Assembly (NCBI RefSeq): GCF_003260975.1
Contig: NZ_CP030041.1
Coordinates: forward strand, 5,335,501 to 5,399,500
DNA from: Echinicola strongylocentroti
GTDB taxonomy: Bacteria > Bacteroidota > Bacteroidia > Cytophagales > Cyclobacteriaceae
Direction of reading: 5' to 3'
Length of the DNA stretch: 64,000 nucleotides
The notes below the pieces were generated by a model. The model had not been told where the DNA came from, ran no database searches, and saw nothing but the letters and a program-made list of their open reading frames with translations. The position numbers were made by a program, and so were the translations under genes. Each line of letters opens with the position of its first letter. The first letter of the stretch is position 1. Positions 1 to 8,894 of the stretch are shown in pieces.

Positions 1-956
1 CTTTCGATTTTGGTTCGGTCGAGCAATTGGCACTGGATGAGCTGAACCGTGCCAATGGTCTGGATGAGGATGCTGAGGACGGTTTTGAGAGTATTCTTCC
101 AAAGGAAGGTGTAACCAAGGAAGGCGATTTGTATGAATTGGTGAGTGGTTCGGGAATGGTACATCGGATCATTTGCGGGGACAGCACAAGAGCCGAGGTG
201 GTCGAAAGGCTGCTGGATGGCCAAAAGCCTGTATTAGTCGTGACCGACCCTCCTTACGGTGTGAATTATGATCCCAATTGGCGGCCAATAGCCACCAAAG
301 GCAAAATTAAGAGCACGGGAAAAGTCAAGAACGATGACCAGGCAGATTGGGCGGCCACTTATCCACTATTTGATGCCCAAGTGATGTACGTATGGCACAG
401 TGCGATTCATTCCAATACGGTTTATCAAAACTTGATCGATTGCGGCTATAAGATCATTTCGCAGATCATTTGGAACAAGCAAAGCCCTGCCATGTCTCGA
501 GGTGATTACCATTGGAAGCATGAGCCGTGTTGGTATGCCGTGAAAAAGGGACAAAAGCACAATTGGCAGGGAAGCCGAAAAGAGCTGAGCGTTTGGGACA
601 TCAAAAACCTCTCTGCCAAGAGCGTCCAGGAGGAAGAAGGCCAGACCGGCCATGGTACCCAAAAGCCCATCGAGTGCATGCGGAAGCCCATGGCCAATAA
701 TTCCAAGATCGGTCAAATCGTAGCAGATCCATTCCTTGGTTCGGGCAGTTCCCTGATTGCTGCCGAGCAATTGCACCGAATTCTTTATGCTTCTGAGTTG
801 GATCCTCGCTATGTAGATGTGGAAGTAACCCGCTGGATCAACTGGATGGAAAAGCAAGGAGTCAACTGGTCTGTTCGGCTCAATGGGGTGGAACTGAACG
901 AATCTGAAATCAAAGAAATCACTGAAAATGTCGAACGGGCTATTTCCGCAGCATAA
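1..956 (+). CDS. Phage DNA methyltransferase, C-terminal part (probably ParB-domain/methylase fusion)
   Basis: The reading frame is open at the left edge, so the gene starts outside the window; the first visible codons (FDFGSVEQLALDEL) have no convincing start. A catalytic DPPYG motif (about residue 75 of the visible part) and a C-terminal FLGSGSS motif mark a DNA amino-methyltransferase (N4-cytosine or N6-adenine) of the beta-class order, with the SAM-binding motif after the catalytic one. The segment KEGDLYEL...HRIICGDST just before the methylase is typical of proteins in which a ParB/sulfiredoxin-like nuclease domain precedes the methylase; that domain would lie beyond the edge and is inferred. 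It overlaps the next gene by 29 bp. Such enzymes modify phage DNA against host restriction. Confidence 0.88.
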   Translation, partial: FDFGSVEQLALDELNRANGLDEDAEDGFESILPKEGVTKEGDLYELVSGSGMVHRIICGDSTRAEVVERLLDGQKPVLVVTDPPYGVNYDPNWRPIATKGKIKSTGKVKNDDQADWAATYPLFDAQVMYVWHSAIHSNTVYQNLIDCGYKIISQIIWNKQSPAMSRGDYHWKHEPCWYAVKKGQKHNWQGSRKELSVWDIKNLSAKSVQEEEGQTGHGTQKPIECMRKPMANNSKIGQIVADPFLGSGSSLIAAEQLHRILYASELDPRYVDVEVTRWINWMEKQGVNWSVRLNGVELNESEIKEITENVERAISAA

Positions 957-1581
957 AGGAAAACTGGATGTAAAACTCGATACTCCGGAGGATCGTATTG
1001 CGGCCTTTATGATCTCTAAGATCGATAAACACGAGCTTCATAAGGGGGATGAGCGGATCATGCACCGGTGGCTGAAAATCTGGAACCTTTTGCTAAACTA
1101 TCATTCTCCATCCCAAGCGGTAACCGCACACGTGAAAATGTGTGCGGAAGATCCGTCCATGGAGGCGATATCAGAGCGTACTGCTTGGTATGACCTCAAG
1201 AATGCTACACGAATATGGGGCAAGCTGAATGAGGTGCCATATCATGCCTCCTTGGTGCTCCTTTCTGAGTATGCCATGAAAACCTTCCAATTGGCCGCTC
1301 AGCAACGGAACGTGAAAGAGATGAACCGGGCAATTGCCGAAATGCGGGAGATCAAAAAAGACCTCCATGCCATTGCCGAGGTAGGCGATACCGATACGCC
1401 GACCAGCCGTTTTGTATTGGTGATCAATACTGCCGATGGCCAGCCACGGACGATCGATCTAGACAATTACGAGGAGTTGCCGGAGGATGTGGCTGCTGAT
1501 GTGATGGAAGCGGTGCAGGGACAGGAAACCAGTACGGACAAGTTTATGGAAATCGTGGATGATTCGAATACGGAGGATTAA
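928..1581 (+). CDS. Probable terminase small subunit-like protein
   Basis: A 217-residue protein, helical by composition and acidic at its C-terminus, which starts inside the methyltransferase gene and whose stop codon overlaps the start of the large terminase by one base (TAATG). I recognise no diagnostic motif. The call rests on position, since the small terminase normally precedes the large one, plus size and a helical N-terminal half that could form a DNA-binding region. Small terminase subunits recognise the packaging site and recruit the motor. It could instead be an unrelated phage protein, so the function is an inference from order. Confidence 0.5.
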   Translation: MSNGLFPQHKGKLDVKLDTPEDRIAAFMISKIDKHELHKGDERIMHRWLKIWNLLLNYHSPSQAVTAHVKMCAEDPSMEAISERTAWYDLKNATRIWGKLNEVPYHASLVLLSEYAMKTFQLAAQQRNVKEMNRAIAEMREIKKDLHAIAEVGDTDTPTSRFVLVINTADGQPRTIDLDNYEELPEDVAADVMEAVQGQETSTDKFMEIVDDSNTED

Positions 1582-3230
1582 TGCAGACCAAGCAGACAAT
1601 ATTCAACAAACCCCAGCAGATTTTTCAGGTCGCCAAGCCCTACAGTGCCAAAAACATCTGGTCCAGGGGAACGGGCAAATCTTTTTTGATTGCGTGGCTG
1701 ATCCATATGATTGTGAAATGGACGCCCCGATCCTCTTGGGCAATAGTGGGCAAATCCTACAAACAGCTGCTTACCCGGACGCTTCCCACTACAATCGCTA
1801 CATTGGGGCTATTTGGCTATAAGCAAGACAGGGATTTTTTCGTAAGGCGAAAACCGCCCAAGAATTTCCGCTTTGACAGTCCACTTTCACCGCCCTTGGA
1901 TTATGACCATTGTATCATTTTCAGAAATGGCACTTTTTTCCATTTGGTATCATTGGACGGTGGCGGATCCACCATCAGGGGGCTTTCCATTGATGGATAT
2001 TTAGGGGATGAGGCTTTAGAGATCAATAAGGAGAAAATGGACTCCGAAGTGGTGCCTACCAATAGGGGTAATTTGCGCTATTTTAAACACATCCCTTTCC
2101 ATCATGGCAGCTTCTTCTTCTCCTCGATGGGGTATGGCCATGAATTCAAATGGATGCTTGAGGGCGGCCAATATTATGAAGAGGATGGTTATAATTTTCG
2201 GGCAATAAGGCAGCAGATTGTTCAGAAGGAATTGGAATTGGTGGACTGTCCGGACAGGTCTAGAATTGCCAATTTATGGGAGGAGATACTTGCCCTAAAG
2301 CGGAAATTGCGGTGGTACCGTAATAAGAGCGGATTCCTGTATATGGAGGCCGATGTTTTCGACAATATTGAGAACGTGGGGTGGAAGTACATCAAGGAAA
2401 TGCGCAGAACGCTCCTGGACTTCATCTTTATGGTGGAGATGCTCAATTGGTTTCCTGAAGGTGTAGAAGCAGGGTTTTATTTTCTGCTAAACAGGAATGA
2501 TCACGGCTATTCCAATAAGTTCGATAAGGGGTTTATCGGCAATCTTGAGCAGGATGCCGATGCACTGAAGAAGCCCGATTGCAGGATGGACAGTGACCTG
2601 GTAGCAGGGCAGCCCCTTAGAATAGCAGTGGACTGGGGATCCCATATCAACTCCATGACTGTGACCCAGTACCTGCTTTCCATTAACACACTAAGGTTTC
2701 TCAAGAACTTATATGTGAAAGGGGAGACCTTGGATAATCTGGCCAATGATTACTGCGACTATTATGATCCGCACAATAAGAAGGAGGTGTTCATGTCCTA
2801 TGGCCACGATGGTAACGTGACCCATGCCAACAGTAAGCTGACCTACGCCCAGCAGTTCGCCAAGGTACTCGAAGGCCGTGGATGGACGGTGCACATGAGC
2901 AATGAGCCGGTACCGCTTACCCAGATGGAGCGTTACCTGTTGTGGCAAAAGATCCTGCATAATACTACCAACCATAAGCAGGGTAAGCCCACCGATCCCT
3001 CACTTCCATTGGTGGAGTTTAACCTTGACAATTGTAACGAGACCTTTGTGTCAATGCAGAATGCTCCGGCCAAGGAAGGAAGGAATGGAATAGAGAAGAA
3101 CAAGAACTCCGAGCGAAATCCTTTGATCCCACAGGAGGAAGCTACCCACCTAAGTGACACCGCTGATTATAACCTGACCGCTGTGGTCAGTGATCCGTTC
3201 AGCGTGCTTCCTCCATACATTGGATTCTAA
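1581..3230 (+). CDS. Terminase large subunit
   Basis: A 549-residue DNA-packaging motor. The Walker A-like SRGTGKS is at residues 28-34, unusually close to the N-terminus. The Walker B region IDGYLGDEAL lies near residue 140, with a following acidic residue suited to ATP hydrolysis. A first nuclease acidic residue is seen in RIAVDWGSHIN near residue 345, as expected for the C-terminal RNase H-like endonuclease domain that cuts concatemers. Length matches large terminases of tailed phages. It sits after the putative small subunit and ahead of the portal, the usual head-gene order. A strong terminator-like hairpin follows its stop codon by 25 bp. Confidence 0.9.
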   Translation: MQTKQTIFNKPQQIFQVAKPYSAKNIWSRGTGKSFLIAWLIHMIVKWTPRSSWAIVGKSYKQLLTRTLPTTIATLGLFGYKQDRDFFVRRKPPKNFRFDSPLSPPLDYDHCIIFRNGTFFHLVSLDGGGSTIRGLSIDGYLGDEALEINKEKMDSEVVPTNRGNLRYFKHIPFHHGSFFFSSMGYGHEFKWMLEGGQYYEEDGYNFRAIRQQIVQKELELVDCPDRSRIANLWEEILALKRKLRWYRNKSGFLYMEADVFDNIENVGWKYIKEMRRTLLDFIFMVEMLNWFPEGVEAGFYFLLNRNDHGYSNKFDKGFIGNLEQDADALKKPDCRMDSDLVAGQPLRIAVDWGSHINSMTVTQYLLSINTLRFLKNLYVKGETLDNLANDYCDYYDPHNKKEVFMSYGHDGNVTHANSKLTYAQQFAKVLEGRGWTVHMSNEPVPLTQMERYLLWQKILHNTTNHKQGKPTDPSLPLVEFNLDNCNETFVSMQNAPAKEGRNGIEKNKNSERNPLIPQEEATHLSDTADYNLTAVVSDPFSVLPPYIGF

Positions 3231-3254
3231 AGTTTGATCCGTTTGATCACCGTG

Positions 3255-3289
3255 AAGGATATGCGCCCCGTTCGTATATCCTTTTTTTT
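3255..3289 (+). terminator. Rho-independent terminator after terminase
   Basis: An 11-bp stem (AAGGATATGCG pairing with CGTATATCCTT, one G-U pair) closes a short loop and is followed by eight T residues. It separates the terminase genes from the portal block, implying a separate promoter for the latter within 3290-3485, a stretch in which I see no clear promoter. Confidence 0.8.
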
Positions 3290-3485
3290 GATGGCAGTTG
3301 CCGTTTTCCCACAGAACACAGGCAGGGCATGGATTGAGGTTTTTGCAGTAATAAGAATCCGTTTAACATTCAAATATCAGTAAATCAGTGGTTTGTGATT
3401 TTTTGCTTTGCAGTAGAAAAAATATTGAAAAAAATCTGCTTTTGACTGTCCTCTAAATCCGGAGAAGTACTCGGGATATTCGAGT

Positions 3486-3803
3486 ATGAAAATTATCCAC
3501 CTCAATGAAGCATTGGAAGAGATGAAGAAGCCGGAGCCTTTTTCCATCACTTTCATTACCTGTGACAAGAGCAGGAAAACGGGTGGAGATATTCTCACGC
3601 TGGATAGGGTATTGCTTTCAAGGAATGAGGATGCAGGGCATCGGCACAATTTCGAAAGCCCAGAGCCAAACGTCACGCAATGGACTAAACGTCCTAGTCA
3701 CTACCGAAACGCTACCCGAAACGTCGTCCTGCCCAATGGGCACAGGAGGAAGTTTCACATCCGGCTTTTATTGTATTTCAATGGCAAAAAGGTCTTTTAT
3801 TGA
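3486..3803 (+). CDS. Small conserved phage protein of unknown function
   Basis: A 105-residue protein whose stop codon overlaps the portal start (TGATG), so the two are probably translationally coupled. It begins MKIIHLNEALEEM and carries a TGGDILTLDRV segment and a C-terminal part rich in basic and aromatic residues (RKFHIRLLLYFNGKKVFY). From memory, similar small proteins precede portal genes in other Bacteroidota prophages, but no function is known to me. The ATG start is well placed and codon use matches the neighbouring phage genes, which supports a real gene. A structural or head-assembly role is a guess from position. Confidence 0.65.
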   Translation: MKIIHLNEALEEMKKPEPFSITFITCDKSRKTGGDILTLDRVLLSRNEDAGHRHNFESPEPNVTQWTKRPSHYRNATRNVVLPNGHRRKFHIRLLLYFNGKKVFY

Positions 3804-5146
3804 TGGAACATAATTTAATCCAAGGCAATAGTCTGGACGTGGTTTACTCGCAGCGGTCTGGGTACGTTTACCAGACTATTGAGAAGAAGGCAGTAAAGCC
3901 ATTGAAGGTGGATCCCATGAAGAGCCATGAGGATTCCTATATCGTTCCATGGGGCGTGAACAATAATTTTCCGCAAAAGGTGCTCAAGGAGATCCGAAAG
4001 AATACCATCATCGGACCTACCCTGAAGAAGCAAGCGGAAATTGCCTATGACCAGATCGTGTATGGTACCGAAGAACCCGCTGAGGAAGGAGGAGAACCGA
4101 AGTTCCGCAGGATCTATGATCCCAAGGTGGAAGCCTTTTTTAAACGCTCTCGAATTCACCGTTATGGTATTGAGGCCTTACGTAACTTCTATTTTTTCTA
4201 TTTCACCGTTCCTCGCATCATCTTCACCGCTGATCGCTCGGAGGTTTATTCCCTGAGCTGCTATAAAACTGCCCACTTCCGATTTGGGAAACCCGATAAG
4301 CAGGGATTTATCCGAAACGGTTATGTATCCGCATCATGGGAGGACAGGCCTTCCATGAGTGGGGAATATGTAGAGCGCATTCCCTTGATCGATATCTATG
4401 CTGATCCGGAGATGTACAAGGAGGAAGGGACGGATTTTAAATACATCTATCCCATTGCCTATCCAACAGAGGATGAAATAAATTATCCACTCGTGGACTG
4501 GAATGCTGCCCGTGAATCCGGGTGGCTCGATGTCGCCCAGTCCATTCCGATTTTCAAGAAAAACCTTATGAAGAACCAAATCAATTTGAAGTACCTCATT
4601 CAGGTGCCTTCTTGGTGGTGGGACTGGAAGTATCCTGGCTTTTCTAAAATGGATGAAGCCAAGCGCAGGAACATCATGGATCTGGAAGTTGACCGATTCG
4701 AGAGCTTTACCAAAGGCGAAGCCTCGGCAGGCAGTTCCATGATGGTATCCTTTATCTCTGATCCTGCCCACAACAAGGAGTACCAAGGTTGGAAGATCGA
4801 GGCCATTGATGACAAGATCAAGGATGGGATGTATATCGAGGACTCCAATGAAGCTTCTTCCCATTTGCTCTATTCCCTCGGGATGGATCCAGCGATTATC
4901 GGTAGCCAACCAGGCAGCAAGCTTGGAGCCGGCTCAGGATCGGACAAGCGGGTGGCATTCAATATTTATGTGGATACGGTAAAAGCCCATCAGGATTTGA
5001 TACTGGAACCGCTTTCATGGATTGCCGAGTACAACGGGTGGCCACCCTATACTTTCAAGTTCGCCAATGCACTGACCAGCGAAGAGGCCGCACCGTCCCA
5101 ACCCAGCAAATCACCCCTTAACGAACCCCAACAACAAGCAGACTAA
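3803..5146 (+). CDS. Portal protein (phage head-tail connector)
   Basis: A 447-residue protein from the ATG at 3803 (an in-frame TTG lies one codon upstream). It follows the large terminase and small gene, the normal position for a portal. Features consistent with a portal are mixed alpha/beta sequence, the segment SSHLLYSLGMDPAIIG followed by a glycine/serine-rich loop (GSKLGAGSGSDKR), and a proline/glutamine-rich tail (about residues 425-447), resembling portals that end in a flexible C-terminus. Portals form the dodecameric ring through which DNA enters and leaves the head. The stop codon shares one base with the next start. I rely on order and general resemblance, not on a single signature. 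Confidence 0.72.
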   Translation: MEHNLIQGNSLDVVYSQRSGYVYQTIEKKAVKPLKVDPMKSHEDSYIVPWGVNNNFPQKVLKEIRKNTIIGPTLKKQAEIAYDQIVYGTEEPAEEGGEPKFRRIYDPKVEAFFKRSRIHRYGIEALRNFYFFYFTVPRIIFTADRSEVYSLSCYKTAHFRFGKPDKQGFIRNGYVSASWEDRPSMSGEYVERIPLIDIYADPEMYKEEGTDFKYIYPIAYPTEDEINYPLVDWNAARESGWLDVAQSIPIFKKNLMKNQINLKYLIQVPSWWWDWKYPGFSKMDEAKRRNIMDLEVDRFESFTKGEASAGSSMMVSFISDPAHNKEYQGWKIEAIDDKIKDGMYIEDSNEASSHLLYSLGMDPAIIGSQPGSKLGAGSGSDKRVAFNIYVDTVKAHQDLILEPLSWIAEYNGWPPYTFKFANALTSEEAAPSQPSKSPLNEPQQQAD

Positions 5147-6153
5147 TGGCAAAACTGATCACCGACATATCGGAAGTCCAAAAGTATATCAGGGTAAGCA
5201 ATGCCCTCCAATATCCTACGCTCGAGCCATCGCTCAACGAGGTGGAAATGCAGGAACTGACATTCTATCTGAGTGAAGGTCTATTGGCTGAGATCATTGC
5301 GGAGAAGAATGCCGGTACCTATACACCAAGGATAGAAAAAATTGCGGAGTACGTGATTGCCGCCGAGGCTTCTTTGGCGGTGTATAAAGGTGCTCCGGAG
5401 ATCGAAGTGATGATTTCTGATAATGGCATCAACCGATCAGAGACACAGGATGAAAAGACCGCTTATGGAGGACAGATCAAGCGGTTAAGGAACTTGGCTG
5501 CCAATCGTGCCTACATGGCACTGGATACGGTACTCCGCACCTTGGAGGCTTATGAGCAGGATTATCCCGAATGGCAAAACGCCGGATACTATGCCCTCAA
5601 GGGAGGGATGTTCATCCGGTCGGTAAATGATTTCGAAAAGTCCGGAGAGAACATCAAGGGATCTGCACTGACCTTTCAGGCCTTGGTGCCCATCATGAAG
5701 GACATCCAAGAGCAGCGGATCATGGCCGCCATGCCCATGGCCATGTATGAGGAGATCCTCACCCAACTGGACACGGGTACGCTTACAACTGATAATAAGT
5801 ATTTGCTGGCCAAATACCTGAAACCTGCCATTGCCAAGCTCACCATTCAGGAGGCATTAACAGCACTGGCGGTGGACGTGGATGCACAGGGTATCCAGAT
5901 CAACCAATTGGAACTTGCCGGGGATTCCAGAACCCAAAAGTCGGCATCCATGTCAGCCATTGAAAAGAAAGCTTGGTCGGTTCGTGGCCGTGGGGAGTTC
6001 TACCTCAGCAATATGAAGGAGTACCTGAATGAAAATGCGAGTGACAGCAAGTATCCTTTGTGGTTTAACTCAGGTTGGTACTCCGAAACCCTCAAGGCAC
6101 AAATTGAAAGAGACTCACTACTACCATCTGAAAGAAAAATCTATAGGGGATGA
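5146..6153 (+). CDS. Phage structural protein, DUF6712-like
   Basis: A 335-residue protein starting MAKLITDISEVQKYI, directly coupled to the portal gene. The N-terminal 130 residues are helical and resemble, from memory, the DUF6712 family that occurs next to portals in Bacteroidota prophages. Its place after the portal suggests a head or head-tail completion role, and since no other candidate capsid gene is visible it may be part of the head. No catalytic motif is evident. The end overlaps the holin start by four bases (ATGA). The family assignment is from recall and should be treated as tentative. Confidence 0.5.
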   Translation: MAKLITDISEVQKYIRVSNALQYPTLEPSLNEVEMQELTFYLSEGLLAEIIAEKNAGTYTPRIEKIAEYVIAAEASLAVYKGAPEIEVMISDNGINRSETQDEKTAYGGQIKRLRNLAANRAYMALDTVLRTLEAYEQDYPEWQNAGYYALKGGMFIRSVNDFEKSGENIKGSALTFQALVPIMKDIQEQRIMAAMPMAMYEEILTQLDTGTLTTDNKYLLAKYLKPAIAKLTIQEALTALAVDVDAQGIQINQLELAGDSRTQKSASMSAIEKKAWSVRGRGEFYLSNMKEYLNENASDSKYPLWFNSGWYSETLKAQIERDSLLPSERKIYRG

Positions 6154-6641
6154 TTTACCTGTTTATCCAGCATATGCAAAGGCATTTTGACAATATCGGA
6201 GAGGCTATACAGCAGCCAAAACCATGGCTGATCATTACTGCCGTGTTCTCCATTATCAACCAGTATATATTTTCGCAATGGAATTTTGCCATTGCCTTCT
6301 TCATCGTGTTTTTGATCGACACTGGAGGTGGTGCCTATACCGCGTGGCGCACCAAAAAATTTAGCATCAAGCTTTTCAGGGATAAGCTGATGGACAAGTC
6401 TGTGGCTTATTTCTGCATCATTATCGGTTATTCGGTCTGTACCAAAATGGTATTGGAAGGCAAGTCCACCAATGTGATCGAATACCTCGATATCCCTTTT
6501 TACTCGCTATTTGTCACGGCCGAATTGTTCAGCATTATCCGCAATTGGTACCGATATAAGAAATGGCCGGTGCTGCTCAAGATCATGAGCCACTTTGAAG
6601 GATTCGACAGCGAAACCGGAAAGGAGAAAGGTAATGAATAG
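6150..6641 (+). CDS. Phage holin family protein
   Basis: A 163-residue membrane protein with several hydrophobic segments (about residues 27-45, 48-62, 84-100 and 115-130) and a charged, soluble C-terminus. The segment FLIDTGGGAYTAWRTKKFS resembles the loop of the TcdE/phage phi-LC3-type holin family common in Bacteroidota phages, in which a D-x-x-x-G-x-x-x-A-W/K motif follows the second helix. Holins make the inner-membrane lesion that triggers lysis. It overlaps the upstream structural gene (ATGA) and the downstream DUF5675 gene, forming the first gene of a tight lysis cassette. Confidence 0.78.
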   Translation: MIYLFIQHMQRHFDNIGEAIQQPKPWLIITAVFSIINQYIFSQWNFAIAFFIVFLIDTGGGAYTAWRTKKFSIKLFRDKLMDKSVAYFCIIIGYSVCTKMVLEGKSTNVIEYLDIPFYSLFVTAELFSIIRNWYRYKKWPVLLKIMSHFEGFDSETGKEKGNE

Positions 6642-7041
6642 CCTGGTATTGATCCGCACCCACTTTGAGGAGAAACAAACCCTTGGACAGCTATTTGTCT
6701 TGAATGATCAAGCCGATGAGCTTTTCTCCTGCTTTACCTTGGAACTTCCTTGGAAGGATAACGAGCAATTCGTTTCCTGCATCCCTGCCGGGAGGTATAA
6801 GGTTGTACCTCGAAACTCTGAAAAGTACGGTGACCATCTACACATCCTTGGAGTTCCTGATCGAAGCTTAATACTGATCCATGAAGCCAACTTTTATTTT
6901 GAGTTACTTGGCTGTATTTGTATCGGTAGAAAGCAGCTTGATATCAATGGGGATAGCCTAAAGGATGTTACTAGCTCCGTGGCCACGAAAAACAAACTGC
7001 TTTCATTCATCACCCAACCAACGGAAATATCTATATCATGA
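6634..7041 (+). CDS. DUF5675 family protein in lysis cassette
   Basis: A 135-residue protein. I chose the ATG at 6634 (MNSLVLIRTHFEE) because AAAGGAGAAAG precedes it; a longer frame opens at 6595. The sequence LELPWKDNEQFVSCIPAGRYKVVPR, taken in parts, and GCICIGRK...DINGDSLKDVT match what I recall of DUF5675 (phage-associated, unknown function). Its position between holin and spanin is where an endolysin usually sits, and no other cell-wall hydrolase gene is seen in the prophage part present here. A role in lysis is therefore an inference from position. It overlaps the neighbours on both sides. Confidence 0.72.
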   Translation: MNSLVLIRTHFEEKQTLGQLFVLNDQADELFSCFTLELPWKDNEQFVSCIPAGRYKVVPRNSEKYGDHLHILGVPDRSLILIHEANFYFELLGCICIGRKQLDINGDSLKDVTSSVATKNKLLSFITQPTEISIS

Positions 7042-7520
7042 AAAAATTATTTCTATTACTCGTATTATTGATATCGCTGTATTCCTGTAAGACACCACAG
7101 GTGACTACGCAGGTCATCACCAAGGATTCCACAATTGTCAAAGAGATCCCCCGCATCATAGAGGTGCCTGGTAGCATGGTGGAAAGCCCATCGATCAATA
7201 TTGATTCCCTTGTCTCCATGATCAAGGCAGGTATCAGTCTGGAATCCATCAACCAAACCCTTATCAAAGAGGATCCCGAGACAAAACTAAAAGTGGGGCT
7301 GCTCATCGATCAGCTTGGTAATCTTACCGCCGTATGTGAACAACAAGAACGACAAATTGAAATTATGGAAAAGGAGGTACAGCGATGGAAATCCCGTTAT
7401 GAGCAAGTGACCGTTGAAAAGAAGCCTTCATTTTGGGAGAATTTGAAGAAAGGGATTAATTCATTCGCTATCATCATCCTCATAATAATCGCTATAGTAT
7501 TCTTTGTATTCAGAAGATGA
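7038..7520 (+). CDS. Predicted unimolecular spanin (lipoprotein with C-terminal membrane anchor)
   Basis: A 160-residue protein with a lipoprotein signal peptide (KKLFLLLVLLISLYSC, lipobox Cys17), a periplasmic middle containing charged, probably coiled-coil helix (about residues 100-135), and a very hydrophobic C-terminal segment (about 142-158) ending in two arginines. One protein with an outer-membrane lipid anchor and an inner-membrane helix is the layout of u-spanins such as phage T1 gp11, which fuse inner and outer membranes in the last step of lysis. It is the third gene of the lysis cassette and overlaps its neighbours by 4 bp on each side. Topology is read from sequence; function is inferred. 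Confidence 0.75.
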   Translation: MKKLFLLLVLLISLYSCKTPQVTTQVITKDSTIVKEIPRIIEVPGSMVESPSINIDSLVSMIKAGISLESINQTLIKEDPETKLKVGLLIDQLGNLTAVCEQQERQIEIMEKEVQRWKSRYEQVTVEKKPSFWENLKKGINSFAIIILIIIAIVFFVFRR

Positions 7521-8350
7521 CCACCATTGAAATCAAATATCCATTCTTAAAGTACTTCACTTGGACACATCGGGTGAAGCTGCCCGGTTCATGGAATGAG
7601 CTCAGCAGGAAGCAATTGATTACTGTGGCCGGTCTGCTCCATGATGATCATAATAGTATCCATCACTTTCGGGTAAAGGTGCTGAAAGCCTTATTAAAGT
7701 TAAGTCACTTACAGGTCATGATGATCGGGGCGGCGTACTTTGTAGAGCTTTGGAAGTACATTCCTTTTTTGGAAGAAGGCAATGAGCTGACGGATAACAA
7801 GGTGCTGACCATCAAAACTCCGGCAGGAAAACTATATGGTCCGGTCGGTAACTTCGAAACGCTTACCGCCAAGGAATGGACGGAAGCTGATGAAGCGTTT
7901 TTGGATTTTCACCAGACCAAGCAGATGGCAGATCTGGACAGGTTGGTGGCCATCCTGTACAGGCCAAAGAAAAAAGGGCTCAAGCCTGATTCCCCTGATT
8001 TCGAAAATGATTATCGGATACCATTCAATGAGTTTCAGGTGCCCAAGCGATCCTTTGCCCTTAAGACAATCCACCCCGATATAAAATTGGCCGTCCTGGT
8101 ATGGTACCAAGGGTGTCGAATGGAATGGGAAGCGGTATTTGAACGAGTGTTTAAAGGTGCCCAGTCCGAAAGGGAGAACTTTGGATGGCAGGAGACCATT
8201 CAGAAACTGTCCGGAGAGGCTTTTGGTGATCATAAGGAAACCGAGAACACGTCCATGTACAAGCTCATGCTGAACATGGAAATTACCCTCAAGGATGAGG
8301 AGCACAGAAAGGAAATGGAGAAAGCTAACCGAATGAAACATGCTCATTAA
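7517..8350 (+). CDS. Uncharacterised phage protein, 277 residues
   Basis: Coupled to the spanin-like gene by a 4-bp overlap. The protein is rich in aromatic and charged residues, with a helical N-terminal half (MTTIEIKYPFLKYF onward), the segment DLDRLVAILYRPK in the middle and a highly charged C-terminus (EEHRKEMEKANRMKHAH). No catalytic motif is recognisable. Position between lysis and tail genes and the acidic/basic tail would suit a tail assembly or chaperone role, but I have no direct support. Codon use matches the phage block. Overlaps the next gene by 11 bp. Confidence 0.6.
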   Translation: MTTIEIKYPFLKYFTWTHRVKLPGSWNELSRKQLITVAGLLHDDHNSIHHFRVKVLKALLKLSHLQVMMIGAAYFVELWKYIPFLEEGNELTDNKVLTIKTPAGKLYGPVGNFETLTAKEWTEADEAFLDFHQTKQMADLDRLVAILYRPKKKGLKPDSPDFENDYRIPFNEFQVPKRSFALKTIHPDIKLAVLVWYQGCRMEWEAVFERVFKGAQSERENFGWQETIQKLSGEAFGDHKETENTSMYKLMLNMEITLKDEEHRKEMEKANRMKHAH

Positions 8351-8894
8351 AGACCATAAAACCTACACGGATTTCTTCAGATTGATGGCCACCCATCATA
8401 AGAAGATCCATCACAGTGAACAACATTTCGCTTTCGCCCGGATGAACCTTTCTGCACATCCAATTTTGGCGAAAGAGGACATCCATGAGTTTATTAATGG
8501 GATACGGAGCAAGCTTCATTTTCCCTGCTTGCTCCTGAATACCTTCATGGCCAAGCCATCCAGTGACGATTCCTATGATGCCAAGAGAAAAACCATTCAA
8601 GGGGAATTCTTTATCCTGGACAGGGGAGAGCAAATGAACTGGGATGATCAGGAGGATATCTTTGACAGCACCGAGGAAATCGGGACGGATATCATGGCCT
8701 TTCTTGGTGATTATTATGAGGATGCGCCACAGGAAGGAATATTTCAGTGGTCTGATGCGATGACGGAGAAGATTTCCAACCTATCCAAGGATAAAAACCT
8801 ATCCGGAACCAAGTTTTATTTCACCATCGACATTCCCAATGAGGTGGCTTTCCAATTGAATACTGATGCTTTTGACCCTGAATTGTTTGAATAA
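8340..8894 (+). CDS. Uncharacterised phage protein, 184 residues
   Basis: Begins MLIKDHKTYTDFFRL inside the end of the preceding gene and its stop shares a base with the following start, so it is part of the same tightly packed tail block. The sequence is acidic in its second half (DNTDAF/ELFE-type end) with no signal peptide, membrane helix or known motif visible. A structural or tail-completion role is only positional inference. Confidence 0.58.
   Translation: MLIKDHKTYTDFFRLMATHHKKIHHSEQHFAFARMNLSAHPILAKEDIHEFINGIRSKLHFPCLLLNTFMAKPSSDDSYDAKRKTIQGEFFILDRGEQMNWDDQEDIFDSTEEIGTDIMAFLGDYYEDAPQEGIFQWSDAMTEKISNLSKDKNLSGTKFYFTIDIPNEVAFQLNTDAFDPELFE

Noticed and set aside
366..857. A 163-residue reverse-strand open frame opposite the methyltransferase
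   Set aside because: It mirrors the catalytic gene and shows no coding features of its own.
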